64,000 bases of DNA. It comes from Mailhella massiliensis (GTDB taxonomy: Bacteria; Desulfobacterota; Desulfovibrionia; Desulfovibrionales; Desulfovibrionaceae). The stretch spans positions 119,690 through 183,689 of the forward strand of contig NZ_LT706940.1 of the NCBI RefSeq assembly GCF_900155525.1, in the 5' to 3' direction. How positions within the stretch are numbered: position 1 is the stretch's first letter; each line of letters begins with the position of its first letter. Below, piece after piece: positions 1-9,121 of this stretch. The notes under the pieces are model-generated. The model was not told where the DNA came from, did not search any database, and saw only the letters and a list, made by a program, of their open reading frames with translations. A program made the position numbers and the translations under genes.

Positions 1-61
1 GAGGAAAGTAGCGTTTGATACGAGCAATCTGTTCATGAGAAAGATAAAAAAGTTCCTTCAT
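1..61 (-). mobile_element. IS5-family transposase, N-terminal fragment cut by window edge
   Basis: The minus strand from 61 down to 2 encodes an open frame starting ATG, reading MKELFYLSHEQIARIKRYFP. This is the characteristic N-terminus of IS5-group (IS427-like) transposases, a DDE enzyme that mobilises a short insertion sequence. Only the first 20 codons lie in the window, so completeness cannot be judged. The sequence just upstream of the start (about 62-125) probably holds the outer end of the element, but the terminal inverted repeat cannot be defined without the other end. The identification rests on recall of the family N-terminus. Confidence 0.75.
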
Positions 62-505
62 GGCATCCTCCCTATGCCGACAATAAGAACTTTTTACCCT
101 TTTGGCAATTAATGAGTCCTGAGCCTAGTTTCCGGCCCTGCCGGCAGGAACTGCTTCTCATCGCAGCACCGCATATCCGACGTTTCCTCCCCCGTCAGCA
201 GACAGAAAAACCTTGTTCCGTTTTTCCCATCAGTCCCAAAACGCCGTTTCTATCCTCTATCAAAAGTAAAACATACTGAAAAGACACAATATTTATGAGC
301 AAGGGGCTTTTCGCATCCCTTTGCCCGCTGCCTTTTCCACCGCTTCATCACGGCTTCTTCTCCCTGTTTTTTTCAGTGTTCCGCACAAAAAATATAAAAA
401 TGTCGCACATGCGATATTTTCCTTTTTTCCTTTGTGAAATTCTGTACTCGTCGCCAGTTGGCGAAGCCGCCATGCGAATGTCCATTTCTGCAAAGGAGAA
501 GAAAT
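62..505. other. Intergenic region between IS end and module A; no gene seen
   Basis: No convincing coding sequence. The first 60 or so bases are probably the non-coding end of the insertion sequence. The part from about 360 to 450 is AT-rich with T-runs and should contain the promoter of the ferredoxin operon, but no clear -35/-10 pair or -24/-12 sigma-54 site is visible. A perfect 14-bp palindrome at 451-464 is listed separately. The ferredoxin ribosome binding site AAGGAGAA is at 493-500. Confidence 0.5.
451..464. promoter_or_regulatory. Perfect palindrome TCGCCAGTTGGCGA, candidate operator of module A
   Basis: TCGCCA-GT-TGGCGA is a perfect 6+2+6 inverted repeat lying about 40 bases upstream of the ferredoxin start and just downstream of an AT-rich stretch likely to hold the promoter. 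Position and symmetry suit a repressor site or a short 5' UTR hairpin. No regulator gene is adjacent, so the partner is unknown. Confidence 0.35.
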
Positions 506-760
506 ATGCCCCCGGTCATCAACAGAGAAGCTTGCCTTGGCTGCGGCATCTGCGCCGATGTGTGCCCCCTGCAGGTATTCCGTCACAACAAGGACACGGA
601 CAAGGTTCCCGAAGTAAAACGCCCCTACGAATGCTGGCACTGCAACGCCTGCGTGCTGGATTGCCCGGCCCACGCCATAGAACTGCGCCTGCCGCTCACG
701 CACATGCTGCTTTATGTGGACGCCGACACCCTGAAGCCCAAAGACCTGCCCGTACGCTGA
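506..760 (+). CDS. 2[4Fe-4S] ferredoxin, AprB-like (module A)
   Basis: An 84-residue electron-transfer protein. Two four-cysteine motifs are visible: C10-x2-C13-x2-C16-x3-C20-P and C43-x2-C46-x2-C49-x3-C53-P, each expected to hold one [4Fe-4S] cluster. The second motif sits in an ECWHCNAC context resembling the beta subunit of adenylylsulfate reductase (AprB), though the long AprB C-terminal extension is absent. The ATG at 506 is preceded by AAGGAGAA at good spacing; upstream in-frame codons lack similarity to the module B paralogue, which starts at the equivalent point with MPPVI. The flavoprotein follows 153 bases downstream. It probably passes electrons to or from that flavoprotein in the cytoplasm (inference from pairing). 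Closely related to the ferredoxin at 32916-33164. Confidence 0.88.
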   Translation: MPPVINREACLGCGICADVCPLQVFRHNKDTDKVPEVKRPYECWHCNACVLDCPAHAIELRLPLTHMLLYVDADTLKPKDLPVR

Positions 761-913
761 GCTTTCCGCAAAGGTTTCCCTGAAAGAGCCCCGGAAAAAT
801 CTTTTCCCCATGCTTCATGCCCGCCCGGGCTTTCCTCTCCATAACGACGAATCCGGGCGACGGCCCTTCCGGGGCATCCCTTTCCCCACCCACATTTTCT
901 TCGGAGGTCATCC

Positions 914-2584
914 ATGATCCCTCTCAAAAAGCAGTATGAAGCCGACGTCGCCGTCATCGGCGGCGGCATAGCCGGACTTATGGCCGCCATCGCCGCGGCG
1001 GACAAGGGCGCCCAGGTGGTTCTTCTGGACAAGGCCAATACCAAGCGCAGCGGCGCAGGCGCCACGGGCAACGACCACTTCCTGTGCTGGATTCCCGAAA
1101 AGCACGGCGATATCAGCGTGGTCTACAACGAATTCATGGACAGCCAGAACGCCACGAGCAACGACACGCCTCTCGTCATGCGCTTTCTGGAAACCAGCCC
1201 GAAGATCGTGAACATGTGGAACGACTGGGGCATCAACATGAAGCCCACGGGCGACTACCACTTCGAAGGCCATGCCTACCCGGGCCGCCCGCGCATCTTC
1301 CTGAAATACGACGGCCACAACCAGAAGAAGGTGCTCACTGAACAGGCGAAAAAGCGCGGCGTGAAGATTCTGAACCACGCTCCCGTGCTTGAAATGTTCC
1401 GCGACAAGGAAGGAGTGAGCGGCGTGCTTGCGCTGGATGTTTCCGGTGACGAACCTTCCTTCATCATGGTCCGGGCCAAGGCCGTGGTGGCCGCCACGGG
1501 CTATGTGAGCCGCCTTTTCACCACCGATCCCACGCCGAGCCAGATGTTCAACACCAACATGTGCCCTTCCGGCACCGGCGACTCCATCGCTCAGGCCTGG
1601 CGCATCGGCACCTACCTTGTGAACATGGAAAAGACCTACCGCCATGCCGGGCCGCGCTTCCTCGCCCGCTGCGGCAAGGCCACCTGGATAGGCGTGTACC
1701 GCTACCCCGACGGAAGGCCCGTGGGCCCCTTCATCACCAGGCCCAATGTGGAAACCGGCGACATGACGAGCGATGTGTGGTCCTCGGCCTTCACCGATCT
1801 CAAGCTGAGCGGCCGCGGCCCCGCCTACATGGACTGCTCCGGTGCAAGCAAGGAAGACCTGGAACACATGCGCTGGGCCATGAAGTGCGAAGGTCTCACC
1901 GCCCTTCTGGACTATATGGACAAGGAAGGCATCGACCCCGGCAAACACGCCGTGGAATTCGGCCAGTATGAAGCCAACCTCGTGACCAACGGCATAGAAA
2001 TCGACATCAACGGCGAAAGCAACGTACGCGGCCTCTTCGCCGCAGGCGACATGATGGGCAACATCAGCGGCGATATCGGCGCCGCGGCCGTCTACGGCTG
2101 GATTGCCGGACATCACGCCGCCGATTACCAGACCCGCGCCCTCGCCGCGGAAGCGACGGAACAGGCTGAAGAACGCATGGCCTTCTACAGCGCCATATAC
2201 GAACGCAAGGTCGGCGCGTCCTGGCAGGAAGCCAACTTCGCCCTGCAGCAGATCATGACCGAATACGCCGACTGCGGCCCGCACCGCGTTCGTTCCGACT
2301 CCATGCTCACCGCCGGCATCAAGTACCTGGGCGATCTGCGCATGAAGATAGAAAAAGAACTGTATGCCTCCGACGCGCACGAACTCATGCGGGCCGCCGA
2401 AGTCATCAACCTGCTCGATCTCGGCCAGGCGCTCATGATCTCGGCCCGGGAGCGCAAGGAAAGCCGCGGACGCCACATCCGTTCCGACTACACCTTCACC
2501 AACCCCCTGCTCCGCGACAAGTTCCTGCGGGTATGGAAGGAAGGCGATGAAGTGAAAACGGCCTGGCGCGACCGCCTCATCTGA
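914..2584 (+). CDS. FAD-dependent oxidoreductase, AprA/fumarate-reductase-like flavoprotein (module A)
   Basis: A 556-residue flavoprotein of the succinate dehydrogenase/fumarate reductase/APS reductase alpha-subunit superfamily. The N-terminal dinucleotide fold has GGGIAG at residues 16-21, followed by KRSGAGATGNDH near 44-55, at the place where the family contacts the FAD isoalloxazine. A second FAD motif, GLFAAGDMMGN, lies about two-thirds along. There is no signal peptide, so the enzyme is cytoplasmic. GGAGG at 903-907 supports the ATG at 914. It sits between an AprB-like ferredoxin and an SLC13-type permease, the same order as the paralogue at 33164-34849. The likely job is oxidation or reduction of an imported organic or sulfur substrate using the ferredoxin; the substrate is unknown. 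It should not be named aprA without phylogeny, because the APS-binding residues cannot be checked by eye. Confidence 0.85.
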   Translation: MIPLKKQYEADVAVIGGGIAGLMAAIAAADKGAQVVLLDKANTKRSGAGATGNDHFLCWIPEKHGDISVVYNEFMDSQNATSNDTPLVMRFLETSPKIVNMWNDWGINMKPTGDYHFEGHAYPGRPRIFLKYDGHNQKKVLTEQAKKRGVKILNHAPVLEMFRDKEGVSGVLALDVSGDEPSFIMVRAKAVVAATGYVSRLFTTDPTPSQMFNTNMCPSGTGDSIAQAWRIGTYLVNMEKTYRHAGPRFLARCGKATWIGVYRYPDGRPVGPFITRPNVETGDMTSDVWSSAFTDLKLSGRGPAYMDCSGASKEDLEHMRWAMKCEGLTALLDYMDKEGIDPGKHAVEFGQYEANLVTNGIEIDINGESNVRGLFAAGDMMGNISGDIGAAAVYGWIAGHHAADYQTRALAAEATEQAEERMAFYSAIYERKVGASWQEANFALQQIMTEYADCGPHRVRSDSMLTAGIKYLGDLRMKIEKELYASDAHELMRAAEVINLLDLGQALMISARERKESRGRHIRSDYTFTNPLLRDKFLRVWKEGDEVKTAWRDRLI

Positions 2585-2590
2585 CACACC

Positions 2591-2620
2591 GCCCCGGTTT
2601 CCTTTCGGAAACCGGGGCAT
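2591..2620 (+). other. Intercistronic hairpin between flavoprotein and permease genes
   Basis: GCCCCGGTTT pairs perfectly with AAACCGGGGC across an 8-base loop immediately after the flavoprotein stop. No U-run follows (next bases ATTCCCG), so it is more likely an mRNA-stabilising or partial termination element than a full terminator. About 230 bases without a gene separate it from the permease. Confidence 0.5.
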
Positions 2621-2849
2621 TCCCGTCATGAAAGAAAAAAGACGAAGTAACTTTCATGCGGCAGAGCGGCTTGCGCAGACCGATGAAGAATCCTACGATG
2701 GCGCGGTAATACCGCACTCTCCGCAGGCATGCCTTTTACGGACAGGCAGGGGAACCACTTCAGCACAGTCCTGAAACGTGTCGCGACGCGCTCATAAAGG
2801 CACATCATTCCGGCAAGGGACCGGATATCCGTCTTATCAGGGAGGAAAA

Positions 2850-4232
2850 ATGAAAACTCTATCCATGCTCCGATGGCCGCTGACTCTGGTGCTGCCCCTC
2901 ATCGTCTACTTCGCAGCCCCGACGGACATCTCTCCCAAGGCGCCCCTGTTCATGGCCATGACCAGTATGGCCATACTGGCATGGGCCTTCAACGTCTTCC
3001 CGGCCATAGGTGTGGCGGCCCTGCTCACCTTCGGCTACATGCTGGGCGGCGTGGCTCCTGCGGAAGTGGTTTTCGGCCCGTGGACCACGGTACTGCCGTG
3101 GATATCCTTCGCCGCCGTCATCATCGGTGAAGCCATGGATCAGACGGGCCTTGCGCGGCGCCTGGCCCTTGCCTGCCTCACGCTTGCAGGCGGCAGTTTC
3201 CTGGGCCTTCTGTGGGGCTTCTTCCTCGGCGGGCTTGTCCTTGCCCTTGTTCTGCCCTCCATTCTCGCCCGTATGGTGGTGCTTTGCGCCATCGCCTCCG
3301 GCATCGTCGACACGCTGCGGCTCAATCACAAGTCGCGCATGTCCTCCGCCATCATTCTCATGGCCTTTATGGCGGCAGCCGCGCCCCAGTTCCTGTTCCT
3401 GCACACGTCCGAAAGCTTCATCTGGGCCTTCACCATGCTCTTCAAGGACGGCAGCACCGTGGACTTCTGGCAGTACGCCTGGCACGGTTCCTTCTTCTCC
3501 ATCGTCTACACGCTGGCTTCCATGGCCGTCATTCTGGTCGTGAAGGGGAAGGAAAACCTCACCACCATGGGCAACGCGCAGGCCTTCATCGCCTCCAGCC
3601 GCAAGGAACTCGGCCCCGTGAGCCCCAAGGAAAAGAAGCTCATGGTCATCGTTCTCGGCATGGTGCTCGCCTTCATGGTTCAGCCCTGGACCGGGGTCGA
3701 CCCCGTATTCATCTTCGCCGTGCTGGCCCTGCTCTGCTATATGCCCGGCATAAGCATCCTTTCCGAGGAAAGCATCGGCAAGGTGGAGATCATGTTCCTT
3801 GTCTTCATCACTGGCTGCATGTCCATCGGCTTCGTGGGCGGAGCCGTGGGCTTCAATGCCTGGGCCGTGCAGCAGATTCTTCCCCTGCTTCAGGGCTGGG
3901 GAGAAACCATGTCGGTCATCATCGCCTATATTTCCGGCGTGGCCGTCAACTTCCTGCTTACGCCTCTGGCGGCCACGGCGGCTTTCACCCCCGCCATCGG
4001 CGACCTCGGGCAGGCGCTCAACATGAACCCTCTGCCCCTGTTCTACGCCTTCCAGTACGGCTTGGATCAGTACATCCTGCCCTATGAGGCCGTGTACTTC
4101 CTCTACATCTTCATCACCGGCCGCGTCACGCTCTCCCACGTCATTCCCGCGCTCGCCCTGCGTGCGCTTCTGTGCGGCGTGCTCCTCGCCTGCGTGGCCA
4201 TTCCGTGGTGGAATTTCGTAGGCATCCTGTAG
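2850..4232 (+). CDS. SLC13/DASS-type anion permease (module A transporter)
   Basis: A 460-residue polytopic inner-membrane protein made almost entirely of hydrophobic segments (about 11-12), with a charged cytoplasmic loop near the middle (around residues 230-260, rich in K and E). Overall character and length fit the ion-transporter superfamily that includes SLC13/DASS, which imports dicarboxylates, sulfate or other anions with Na+ or H+. The ATG at 2850 is chosen because GGAGG (2841-2845) lies 4 bases upstream and the hydrophobic stretch begins directly after; the 24 upstream in-frame codons are polar and look non-coding. As the last gene of module A it probably imports the substrate of the flavoprotein. 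It is not an obvious close relative of the module B permease, suggesting different substrates. Confidence 0.75.
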   Translation: MKTLSMLRWPLTLVLPLIVYFAAPTDISPKAPLFMAMTSMAILAWAFNVFPAIGVAALLTFGYMLGGVAPAEVVFGPWTTVLPWISFAAVIIGEAMDQTGLARRLALACLTLAGGSFLGLLWGFFLGGLVLALVLPSILARMVVLCAIASGIVDTLRLNHKSRMSSAIILMAFMAAAAPQFLFLHTSESFIWAFTMLFKDGSTVDFWQYAWHGSFFSIVYTLASMAVILVVKGKENLTTMGNAQAFIASSRKELGPVSPKEKKLMVIVLGMVLAFMVQPWTGVDPVFIFAVLALLCYMPGISILSEESIGKVEIMFLVFITGCMSIGFVGGAVGFNAWAVQQILPLLQGWGETMSVIIAYISGVAVNFLLTPLAATAAFTPAIGDLGQALNMNPLPLFYAFQYGLDQYILPYEAVYFLYIFITGRVTLSHVIPALALRALLCGVLLACVAIPWWNFVGIL

Positions 4233-4254
4233 GCATACGTTTTCCATGACATGG

Positions 4255-4290
4255 AAGGGCCCTCATCCCCGGCGGACGAGGGCCCTTTCG
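4255..4290 (+). terminator. Rho-independent terminator of module A
   Basis: AAGGGCCCTC and GAGGGCCCTT form a perfect 10-bp stem around a 13-base loop, followed by TCGTT. It lies 22 bases after the permease stop and before serS. Confidence 0.8.
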
Positions 4291-4410
4291 TTCCCGCTTT
4301 CCGCAACATTGACGCTGCGACACTGTCGGGCTAGAATATCCGTTCCTTTCAAATACCCGGGCTTCACGCCTGCATCATATCGCCCACACGCAGATTCAAG
4401 GAAGTTACCC

Positions 4411-5691
4411 ATGCTTGATCTCAAACTGCTTCAGAAACAGCCCGAAGTGGTGGCCAAGGCCCTGGCCGACCGCCATTCCAGCATTTCCGTCGATGAATTC
4501 CTAGAACTCGACGCCCGCCGCCGCGCCGCCCTCACCGAGGTGGAAACGCTCAAGAGCCGCCGCAACGCCGAATCGGCCGAAGTTGCCCGCAAAAAGCGCG
4601 CCGGGGAAGACGCCTCCGAACTCGTTGCCGAACTCGGCAAGCTTTCCGATCACATCAAGGAACTGGACGCCGAAGTTTCCGACATCAAGGAAAAGGTGTA
4701 TCAGTGGATGCTCAGCGTGCCCAACATCCCCGATGCCTCCGTGCCCGTAGGCCTCGATGAGAACGACAACCCCGAACTGCACCGCTGGGGCACGCCCCGC
4801 GAATTCCCGTTCCCGCCCAGGCAGCACTTTGAAGTGGGCGCCGCCCGGAAAGGACTGGACTTCGAACGCGGCGCCAAGCTCGCCGGTTCCCGCTTCTGCG
4901 TATCCCACGGCGTGTTCGCCCGCCTGGAACGCGCGCTCATGAACTTCTACCTCGACACGCAGACCACGGAATTCGGCGCCACCGAAATTCTGCCCCCCTT
5001 CATGGTCAACGCCGCCACCATGCTGGGCACGGGGCAGCTGCCCAAGTTCGAGGAAGACCTGTTCAAGATGCCCGCATGGGGCTACTACCTCATCCCCACG
5101 GCCGAAGTGCCCGTCACCAACCTGCACGCCGGAGAAATTCTTGAGGAAGACCAGCTTCCTCTGCGCTATACCGCGGGCACGCCCTGCTTCCGCTCCGAAG
5201 CCGGTTCCGCCGGCAAGGACGTGCGCGGACTCATCCGCCAGCATCAGTTCATCAAGGTGGAAATGGTGCGCTTCGCCCATCCCGACAAGTCCTGGGAAGA
5301 GCTGGAAAACATGCGCCGCTGCGCGGAAATCCTGCTGGAAAAGCTGGAGCTGCCCTACCGCACCATCACCCTCTGCACCGGCGACATGGGCTTCGGTTCC
5401 GCCAAGACCTACGATGTGGAAGTGTGGCTGCCCGGTCAGAACACCTACCGCGAAATTTCCTCCTGCTCCAACTGCGTGGACTTCCAGGCCCGTCGCGCCA
5501 ACATCCGCTTCCGTCCCAAGGGCGGCGGCAAGCCTGAATTCGTGCACACCCTCAACGGCTCCGGCCTGCCCACCGGCCGTTCCATGGTGGCCGTGATTGA
5601 AAACTACCAGCAGGAAGACGGCTCCATCGTCATCCCCAGGGTGCTTCGTCCCTACATGGGCGGCCTTGAGGTCATCACGCCCGACATGTAG
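4411..5691 (+). CDS. serS: Serine--tRNA ligase
   Basis: A 426-residue class II aminoacyl-tRNA synthetase that charges tRNA-Ser in the cytoplasm. An N-terminal coiled-coil arm (about residues 30-105, heptad-like, rich in K, E and A) binds the long variable arm of the tRNA. The catalytic domain carries motif 2 ([15 protein letters not shown] region) and motif 3 ([18 protein letters not shown] region), both typical of SerRS. Length matches the usual 420-430. The ATG at 4411 gives the standard MLDLKLL start; upstream in-frame codons have no family similarity. It is monocistronic, bounded by terminators at 4255-4290 and 5708-5752. Confidence 0.98.
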   Translation: MLDLKLLQKQPEVVAKALADRHSSISVDEFLELDARRRAALTEVETLKSRRNAESAEVARKKRAGEDASELVAELGKLSDHIKELDAEVSDIKEKVYQWMLSVPNIPDASVPVGLDENDNPELHRWGTPREFPFPPRQHFEVGAARKGLDFERGAKLAGSRFCVSHGVFARLERALMNFYLDTQTTEFGATEILPPFMVNAATMLGTGQLPKFEEDLFKMPAWGYYLIPTAEVPVTNLHAGEILEEDQLPLRYTAGTPCFRSEAGSAGKDVRGLIRQHQFIKVEMVRFAHPDKSWEELENMRRCAEILLEKLELPYRTITLCTGDMGFGSAKTYDVEVWLPGQNTYREISSCSNCVDFQARRANIRFRPKGGGKPEFVHTLNGSGLPTGRSMVAVIENYQQEDGSIVIPRVLRPYMGGLEVITPDM

Positions 5692-5707
5692 TTCTTCTTC
5701 CTTACCG

Positions 5708-5752
5708 CGATAAAAAAGGGAGACGGTTCCGCCGTCTCCCTTTTTTATCGCG
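5708..5752. terminator. Strong terminator after serS
   Basis: CGATAAAAAAGGGAGACGG and its reverse complement CCGTCTCCCTTTTTTATCG form a very long stem with a short TTCCG loop. A-runs and T-runs on both sides allow termination from either direction. Confidence 0.9.
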
Positions 5753-6080
5753 TTTTTCGGACTCCCGGAGCACGACGGAGGCATACGGCGTTCAACATGT
5801 TTCTTTTTTCTCAAAAATCATGCCGTCATAACGGCTCAGGAAAGAAGAAATAACGCAATATTTCCGGCATACGGAGCTCTCGTCCGCACCTGTGCGCATA
5901 CGCCTCCCATAGCCATGCCGCCGACGCGCACCTTTTCAAAAACAATCGGAAACATGTTGCCTTTTATAGAACAACAGGAAAAAATTTTGAGCTTTACCTT
6001 ATACGGGCTTTTGTTTTTTTCTGAACAAGGAAGCCGCCAATCTCCGGCTTCCTTTTTCTGCCATACACAGGAGCCTTCTC
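5753..6080 (+). other. Esterase upstream region
   Basis: About 330 bases without a gene. An AT-rich stretch at about 5950-6010 probably holds the promoter of the esterase gene (for example TTGAGC near 5987 followed by TATACG near 6000), but the assignment is weak. A terminator-like hairpin lies at 6028-6058 inside the presumed leader. Confidence 0.4.
6028..6058 (+). terminator. Terminator-like hairpin in the leader of the esterase gene
   Basis: GGAAGCCG...CGGCTTCC followed by TTTTTC looks like an intrinsic terminator, yet it ends only about 23 bases before the esterase ATG. Either the esterase promoter lies inside or after the hairpin, or this is an attenuator acting on its own leader. It could also end stray transcription from serS. 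Confidence 0.55.
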
Positions 6081-7619
6081 ATGAACAGACGCCAGTTTCT
6101 CTATTCCGGCGCCGCTGCGGCGCTTATGACTGCCCTGCCTTTCCGTGCCCGTGCGACGGAAGGGCCCATTGTCCATACTCCGAAGGGAGACCTGCGCGGC
6201 CTCGTGATCGACGGGGTGCATGTTTTCCGGGGCGTCCCCTGCGGAATGCCTCCCTTTGAAGGCAAATACCGCCTCGCCCTGCCGGAACCCGTCGCTCCCT
6301 GGAAAGGCGTGCTGGACGCCGCCGCCTTCGGAGACATTCCTCTTCAGCTCGGCAGGGGCACGTCGAAGCCTGTGGGCGGAGGCGACTGCCTGCGCGTGAA
6401 TATCTGGACGCCCGCCCCCGGCAAAAGCAACTGCCCCGTCATGGTTTACATTCCCGGCGGCGGCAGCACCACCTGCGACAACAACGACATACGTTTCGAC
6501 GGTACGGCCTTTGCCGGGGACGGCGTGATTCTCGTCACCATCAACTACCGCGTGAACGTGGACGGCTTCTTGAAGATCAAGGGCGTTCCGGCCAACATCG
6601 CCCTGCGCGACATGATGTTCGGCCTGCGCTGGGTGCAGGACAACATCGCCGCCTTCGGCGGCAACCCCGACAACGTCACGGTGTTCGGCCAGTCCGCCGG
6701 CGCCACGCACATCACCTCACTGCTGTCTTCTCCCATGGCGAAAGGTCTCTTCCGGCGCGCCATCCTCCAGAGCCCCGCGGCGCTTGCCCAGTACGACGCC
6801 GACCTCGCCTCAAAGGTTGCGGAAAGCCTGCTGGCCTTCTACGGTGTGGAAAACAGCCGTGACGCCGTGGCCGCCCTTTCCCCGGAAAAGCTGCTCTCCT
6901 TCCCCGCCTTCCTTTCCGCACAGAACAAAAAGCCCGAATGGTGCCGTATGCTGGGCGGCAACATCGCCCTGTTCAAGCCCTACTATGACGGCGAAGTGCT
7001 GAAAAAACGCCCTGTGGACGCCATTGCGGAAGGCGCTGCGCGCGGCGTGGACATCATGGTGGGAACGGCGGAAGAAGAATGGCGCTGGTACACCGTGCCG
7101 AACGGAGCCATCGACAAGATAGGCGAAGGCGCGGTCAAAGGATTTGTGGACTCCACGGGCTTTTCCTCCGATATCGTGGAAAGCTACCGCAAGGCCGGAC
7201 GCGGCAATACCCCCGGCGAACTGTTCACCGCCCTTCAGTCCGATTTCATATTCCGTATGCCCGCCAACAAGGTGCTGGAAAGCCAGAAAAAGGCCGGCGG
7301 CAACGCCTGGGCCTACTCCTTCGCCTGGAAGAGCGACGCGGCAAACGGACGCCTGGGCGCGGCCCACAGCGTGGATCTGCCCTTCGTTTTCAAAACGCTG
7401 CATAAGGATTCCTCCCGCGTGAAGAACTCCGTGGGAATCAATCCCCCGGATTCTCTGGCCGAAGCCATGCACAGTGCCTGGGTGCGCTTTGCCAAGGAAG
7501 GCAACCCCGGCTGGACGCCCTTCGATACCGAAAAACGCATGACCATGCGCTTCAACACCGAAAGCGCGGAAGTCTCCGACCCGTGGAAGACCGAACGCGA
7601 AACCATGATCCTGAAATAA
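6081..7619 (+). CDS. Tat-exported type-B carboxylesterase
   Basis: A 512-residue alpha/beta-hydrolase of the carboxylesterase/lipase type B family, which hydrolyses carboxylic ester bonds. The N-terminus MNRRQFLYSGAAAALMTAL has a twin-arginine signal (RRQFL) with cleavage probably after the ARA near residue 25, so the enzyme should be periplasmic. The nucleophile motif GQSAG places the catalytic serine at residue 205. An oxyanion-hole-like PGGG lies near residue 130, where the family has GGG. Length fits the family. AGGAG at 6068-6072 supports the start. It stands alone between hairpins at 6028-6058 and 7665-7697. The natural substrate is not apparent. Confidence 0.88.
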   Translation: MNRRQFLYSGAAAALMTALPFRARATEGPIVHTPKGDLRGLVIDGVHVFRGVPCGMPPFEGKYRLALPEPVAPWKGVLDAAAFGDIPLQLGRGTSKPVGGGDCLRVNIWTPAPGKSNCPVMVYIPGGGSTTCDNNDIRFDGTAFAGDGVILVTINYRVNVDGFLKIKGVPANIALRDMMFGLRWVQDNIAAFGGNPDNVTVFGQSAGATHITSLLSSPMAKGLFRRAILQSPAALAQYDADLASKVAESLLAFYGVENSRDAVAALSPEKLLSFPAFLSAQNKKPEWCRMLGGNIALFKPYYDGEVLKKRPVDAIAEGAARGVDIMVGTAEEEWRWYTVPNGAIDKIGEGAVKGFVDSTGFSSDIVESYRKAGRGNTPGELFTALQSDFIFRMPANKVLESQKKAGGNAWAYSFAWKSDAANGRLGAAHSVDLPFVFKTLHKDSSRVKNSVGINPPDSLAEAMHSAWVRFAKEGNPGWTPFDTEKRMTMRFNTESAEVSDPWKTERETMILK

Positions 7620-7664
7620 TACTGTGATATGCGGCGTCCTGTCCGCCGCGTATCCTCATCCATG

Positions 7665-7697
7665 AAGGCTCCCCGCCCACAGGCGGGGAGCCTTTGC
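7665..7697. terminator. Terminator between esterase and VWA genes
   Basis: A perfect 13-bp stem (AAGGCTCCCCGCC with GGCGGGGAGCCTT) around a 4-base loop, followed by TGCGTT. It lies between convergent genes and may serve both strands. Confidence 0.85.
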
Positions 7698-7758
7698 GTT
7701 ATCCGGCTGTTCACCGGTACAGATTCACCTTCGCTCCAAAACGCCGCCGGCTGCCGGC

Positions 7759-8484
7759 TTACAGAATGAAGGAGCCTCCCCGCATGGTACGCAGCATATC
7801 GCGCAGGGAAAAAGAATCCTTCCGCCCGAAGCGCCTGCCGTCCTTTCCTCCCCGGCGTTCATAGTCTTCCCTGATGCGGCTCTTCCAGTCTCCCTCTATG
7901 ACGCCGGTCCGGGCAAAACAGGAACAGACATGGGAAAGAGACTCGTACATGGTGCGTATGCCCGCGCCGTCGCAGATGAAATCTGCGGCATTCTTTTCGG
8001 AAAGACCGAAATCCCGCGCCGTGGACTCCGCGTCGATGTTTGCGCCGAGAAAAAGGAACTCCCAGCCCTTTTCCTTCTGCTCTTCGATCATTTTGCGCAC
8101 CTCTCCGGCGGAAAAACGGCTGCTGGCGTTTTCCAGTCCGTCCGTGGTGATGACGAAAAGGGTGTGATCCGGCACGTCTTCCGGCCGGATGTAGCGGTGC
8201 ACGTTGCGTATATGCCGTATGGCCCCGCCCACGGCGTCGTACAGCGCCGTACAGCCGGAAACGGAGTAGTCTTCCGCCGTGAGCGCAGGAATCTCGCGGA
8301 TATCCCTGCGGTCATGCAGGATTGCGGTTTCCTGATTGAACAGTACCGTGGAAAGAAGCACCTTTCCTTCTGCCTTCTTCTGTTTTTCGAGTACGGCGTT
8401 GAAGCCGCCGATGGTGTCGGATTCCAGCCCGTACATGGAGCCGCTGCGGTCGAGAATGAAGACGAGTTCCGTTGTGCCGTTCAT
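7759..8484 (-). CDS. VWA-domain (von Willebrand factor A) protein
   Basis: A 241-residue soluble protein. It starts directly with a VWA fold: FILDRSGSM at residues 9-17 carries the DxSxS part of the MIDAS metal site, a threonine follows in GCTALYD, and TTDG supplies the later aspartate. There is no signal peptide or membrane segment, so it is cytoplasmic. The C-terminal 40 residues are very basic. AGGAGG lies upstream of the ATG at 8484. VWA proteins with this opening often act with chaperone-like or stress-response partners. Here the partner is the HTH protein encoded 91 bases upstream on the same strand, so the two probably form a transcription unit. Biological role unknown. Confidence 0.8.
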   Translation of the reverse strand: MNGTTELVFILDRSGSMYGLESDTIGGFNAVLEKQKKAEGKVLLSTVLFNQETAILHDRRDIREIPALTAEDYSVSGCTALYDAVGGAIRHIRNVHRYIRPEDVPDHTLFVITTDGLENASSRFSAGEVRKMIEEQKEKGWEFLFLGANIDAESTARDFGLSEKNAADFICDGAGIRTMYESLSHVCSCFARTGVIEGDWKSRIREDYERRGGKDGRRFGRKDSFSLRDMLRTMRGGSFIL

Positions 8485-8575
8485 AAGTCCTCCTCAAGGC
8501 TTTTGTTGTGTTAACCGCCTTATAGGAAAACTTTCACGGCATCAGGTCGCCGCTGCGGCGACAATATGCGGAACT

Positions 8576-9121
8576 TCAGGCTCCAAGGAGAGGAAGGTCG
8601 AGTTCCAGCAGATATTCGTTGATGAGCATAACGTCGTATATCTTCGCCCGGATGCAGTATTCTATGGCAAGGTCGAAGGCGTCGCTCTTCGACAGGGCAT
8701 AGCCCGCTCTGGCCAGAAATTCCCGCGCTTCCTTCTCGTTCAGCTCAAGGGCCAAAACAAAGGCGAAGGCCGTTTTCCTGCTGGGGCGGTAATGCACGTC
8801 TTTCTGAATTTTGGAAAAGAGCTTTCTGTCGATACCCGCGCGACGGTAGCATTCGGCATGACTCATGCCTTTTTCCCGGATCAGCCGGATAAGAGCCTCC
8901 GTAAAGCTTTCATCACGGAAGCGCACGGCCTTCTTCAGCGCGTCAAGTACCCTGCCCTTCGGGGATACTGCCTTCTGGAAACAGGTATGGACACGCTCGA
9001 AGCAGATCTCCGGTTCCAGGTGCAGAAGAGTATCCGTACCCGGAAGTTCCGCACGCTGAAAATCCTCTCCTCGGGAAGAGATGTAACGAAGAAGGCATTC
9101 TTTAAAAGCGGGATCTATCAC
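8576..9121 (-). CDS. Helix-turn-helix protein paired with VWA gene
   Basis: About 181 residues. The central part (SHAECYRRAGIDRKLFSKIQ, then RPSRKTAFAFVLAL) resembles an XRE-like helix-turn-helix, with the recognition helix near RKLFSKIQ. The C-terminal third is acidic and helical (AIEYCIRAKIYDVMLINEYL). I recall similar proteins being encoded next to VWA or macro-domain genes in Firmicutes, annotated only as helix-turn-helix. The GTG at 9121 is preferred because CGGAG lies 7-8 bases upstream; an in-frame TTG at 9136 has no Shine-Dalgarno sequence. It may be a regulator of the VWA gene or a partner of its product. Confidence 0.65.
   Translation of the reverse strand: MIDPAFKECLLRYISSRGEDFQRAELPGTDTLLHLEPEICFERVHTCFQKAVSPKGRVLDALKKAVRFRDESFTEALIRLIREKGMSHAECYRRAGIDRKLFSKIQKDVHYRPSRKTAFAFVLALELNEKEAREFLARAGYALSKSDAFDLAIEYCIRAKIYDVMLINEYLLELDLPLLGA

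Noticed and set aside
914-2584. True APS reductase alpha subunit (aprA).
   Set aside because: The superfamily fits, but the paired ferredoxin lacks the AprB extension, there are two copies with permeases, and the protein is shorter than AprA (about 660 residues).
908-2629. 573-codon open frame opposite the module A flavoprotein.
   Set aside because: A shadow caused by GC-rich third positions; no recognisable domain, whereas the plus strand has full FAD motifs.
3474-3490. TGGCACGG followed by TTC within the module A permease as a second sigma-54 promoter.
   Set aside because: It lacks the TTGC element at the right spacing and lies inside a coding region.
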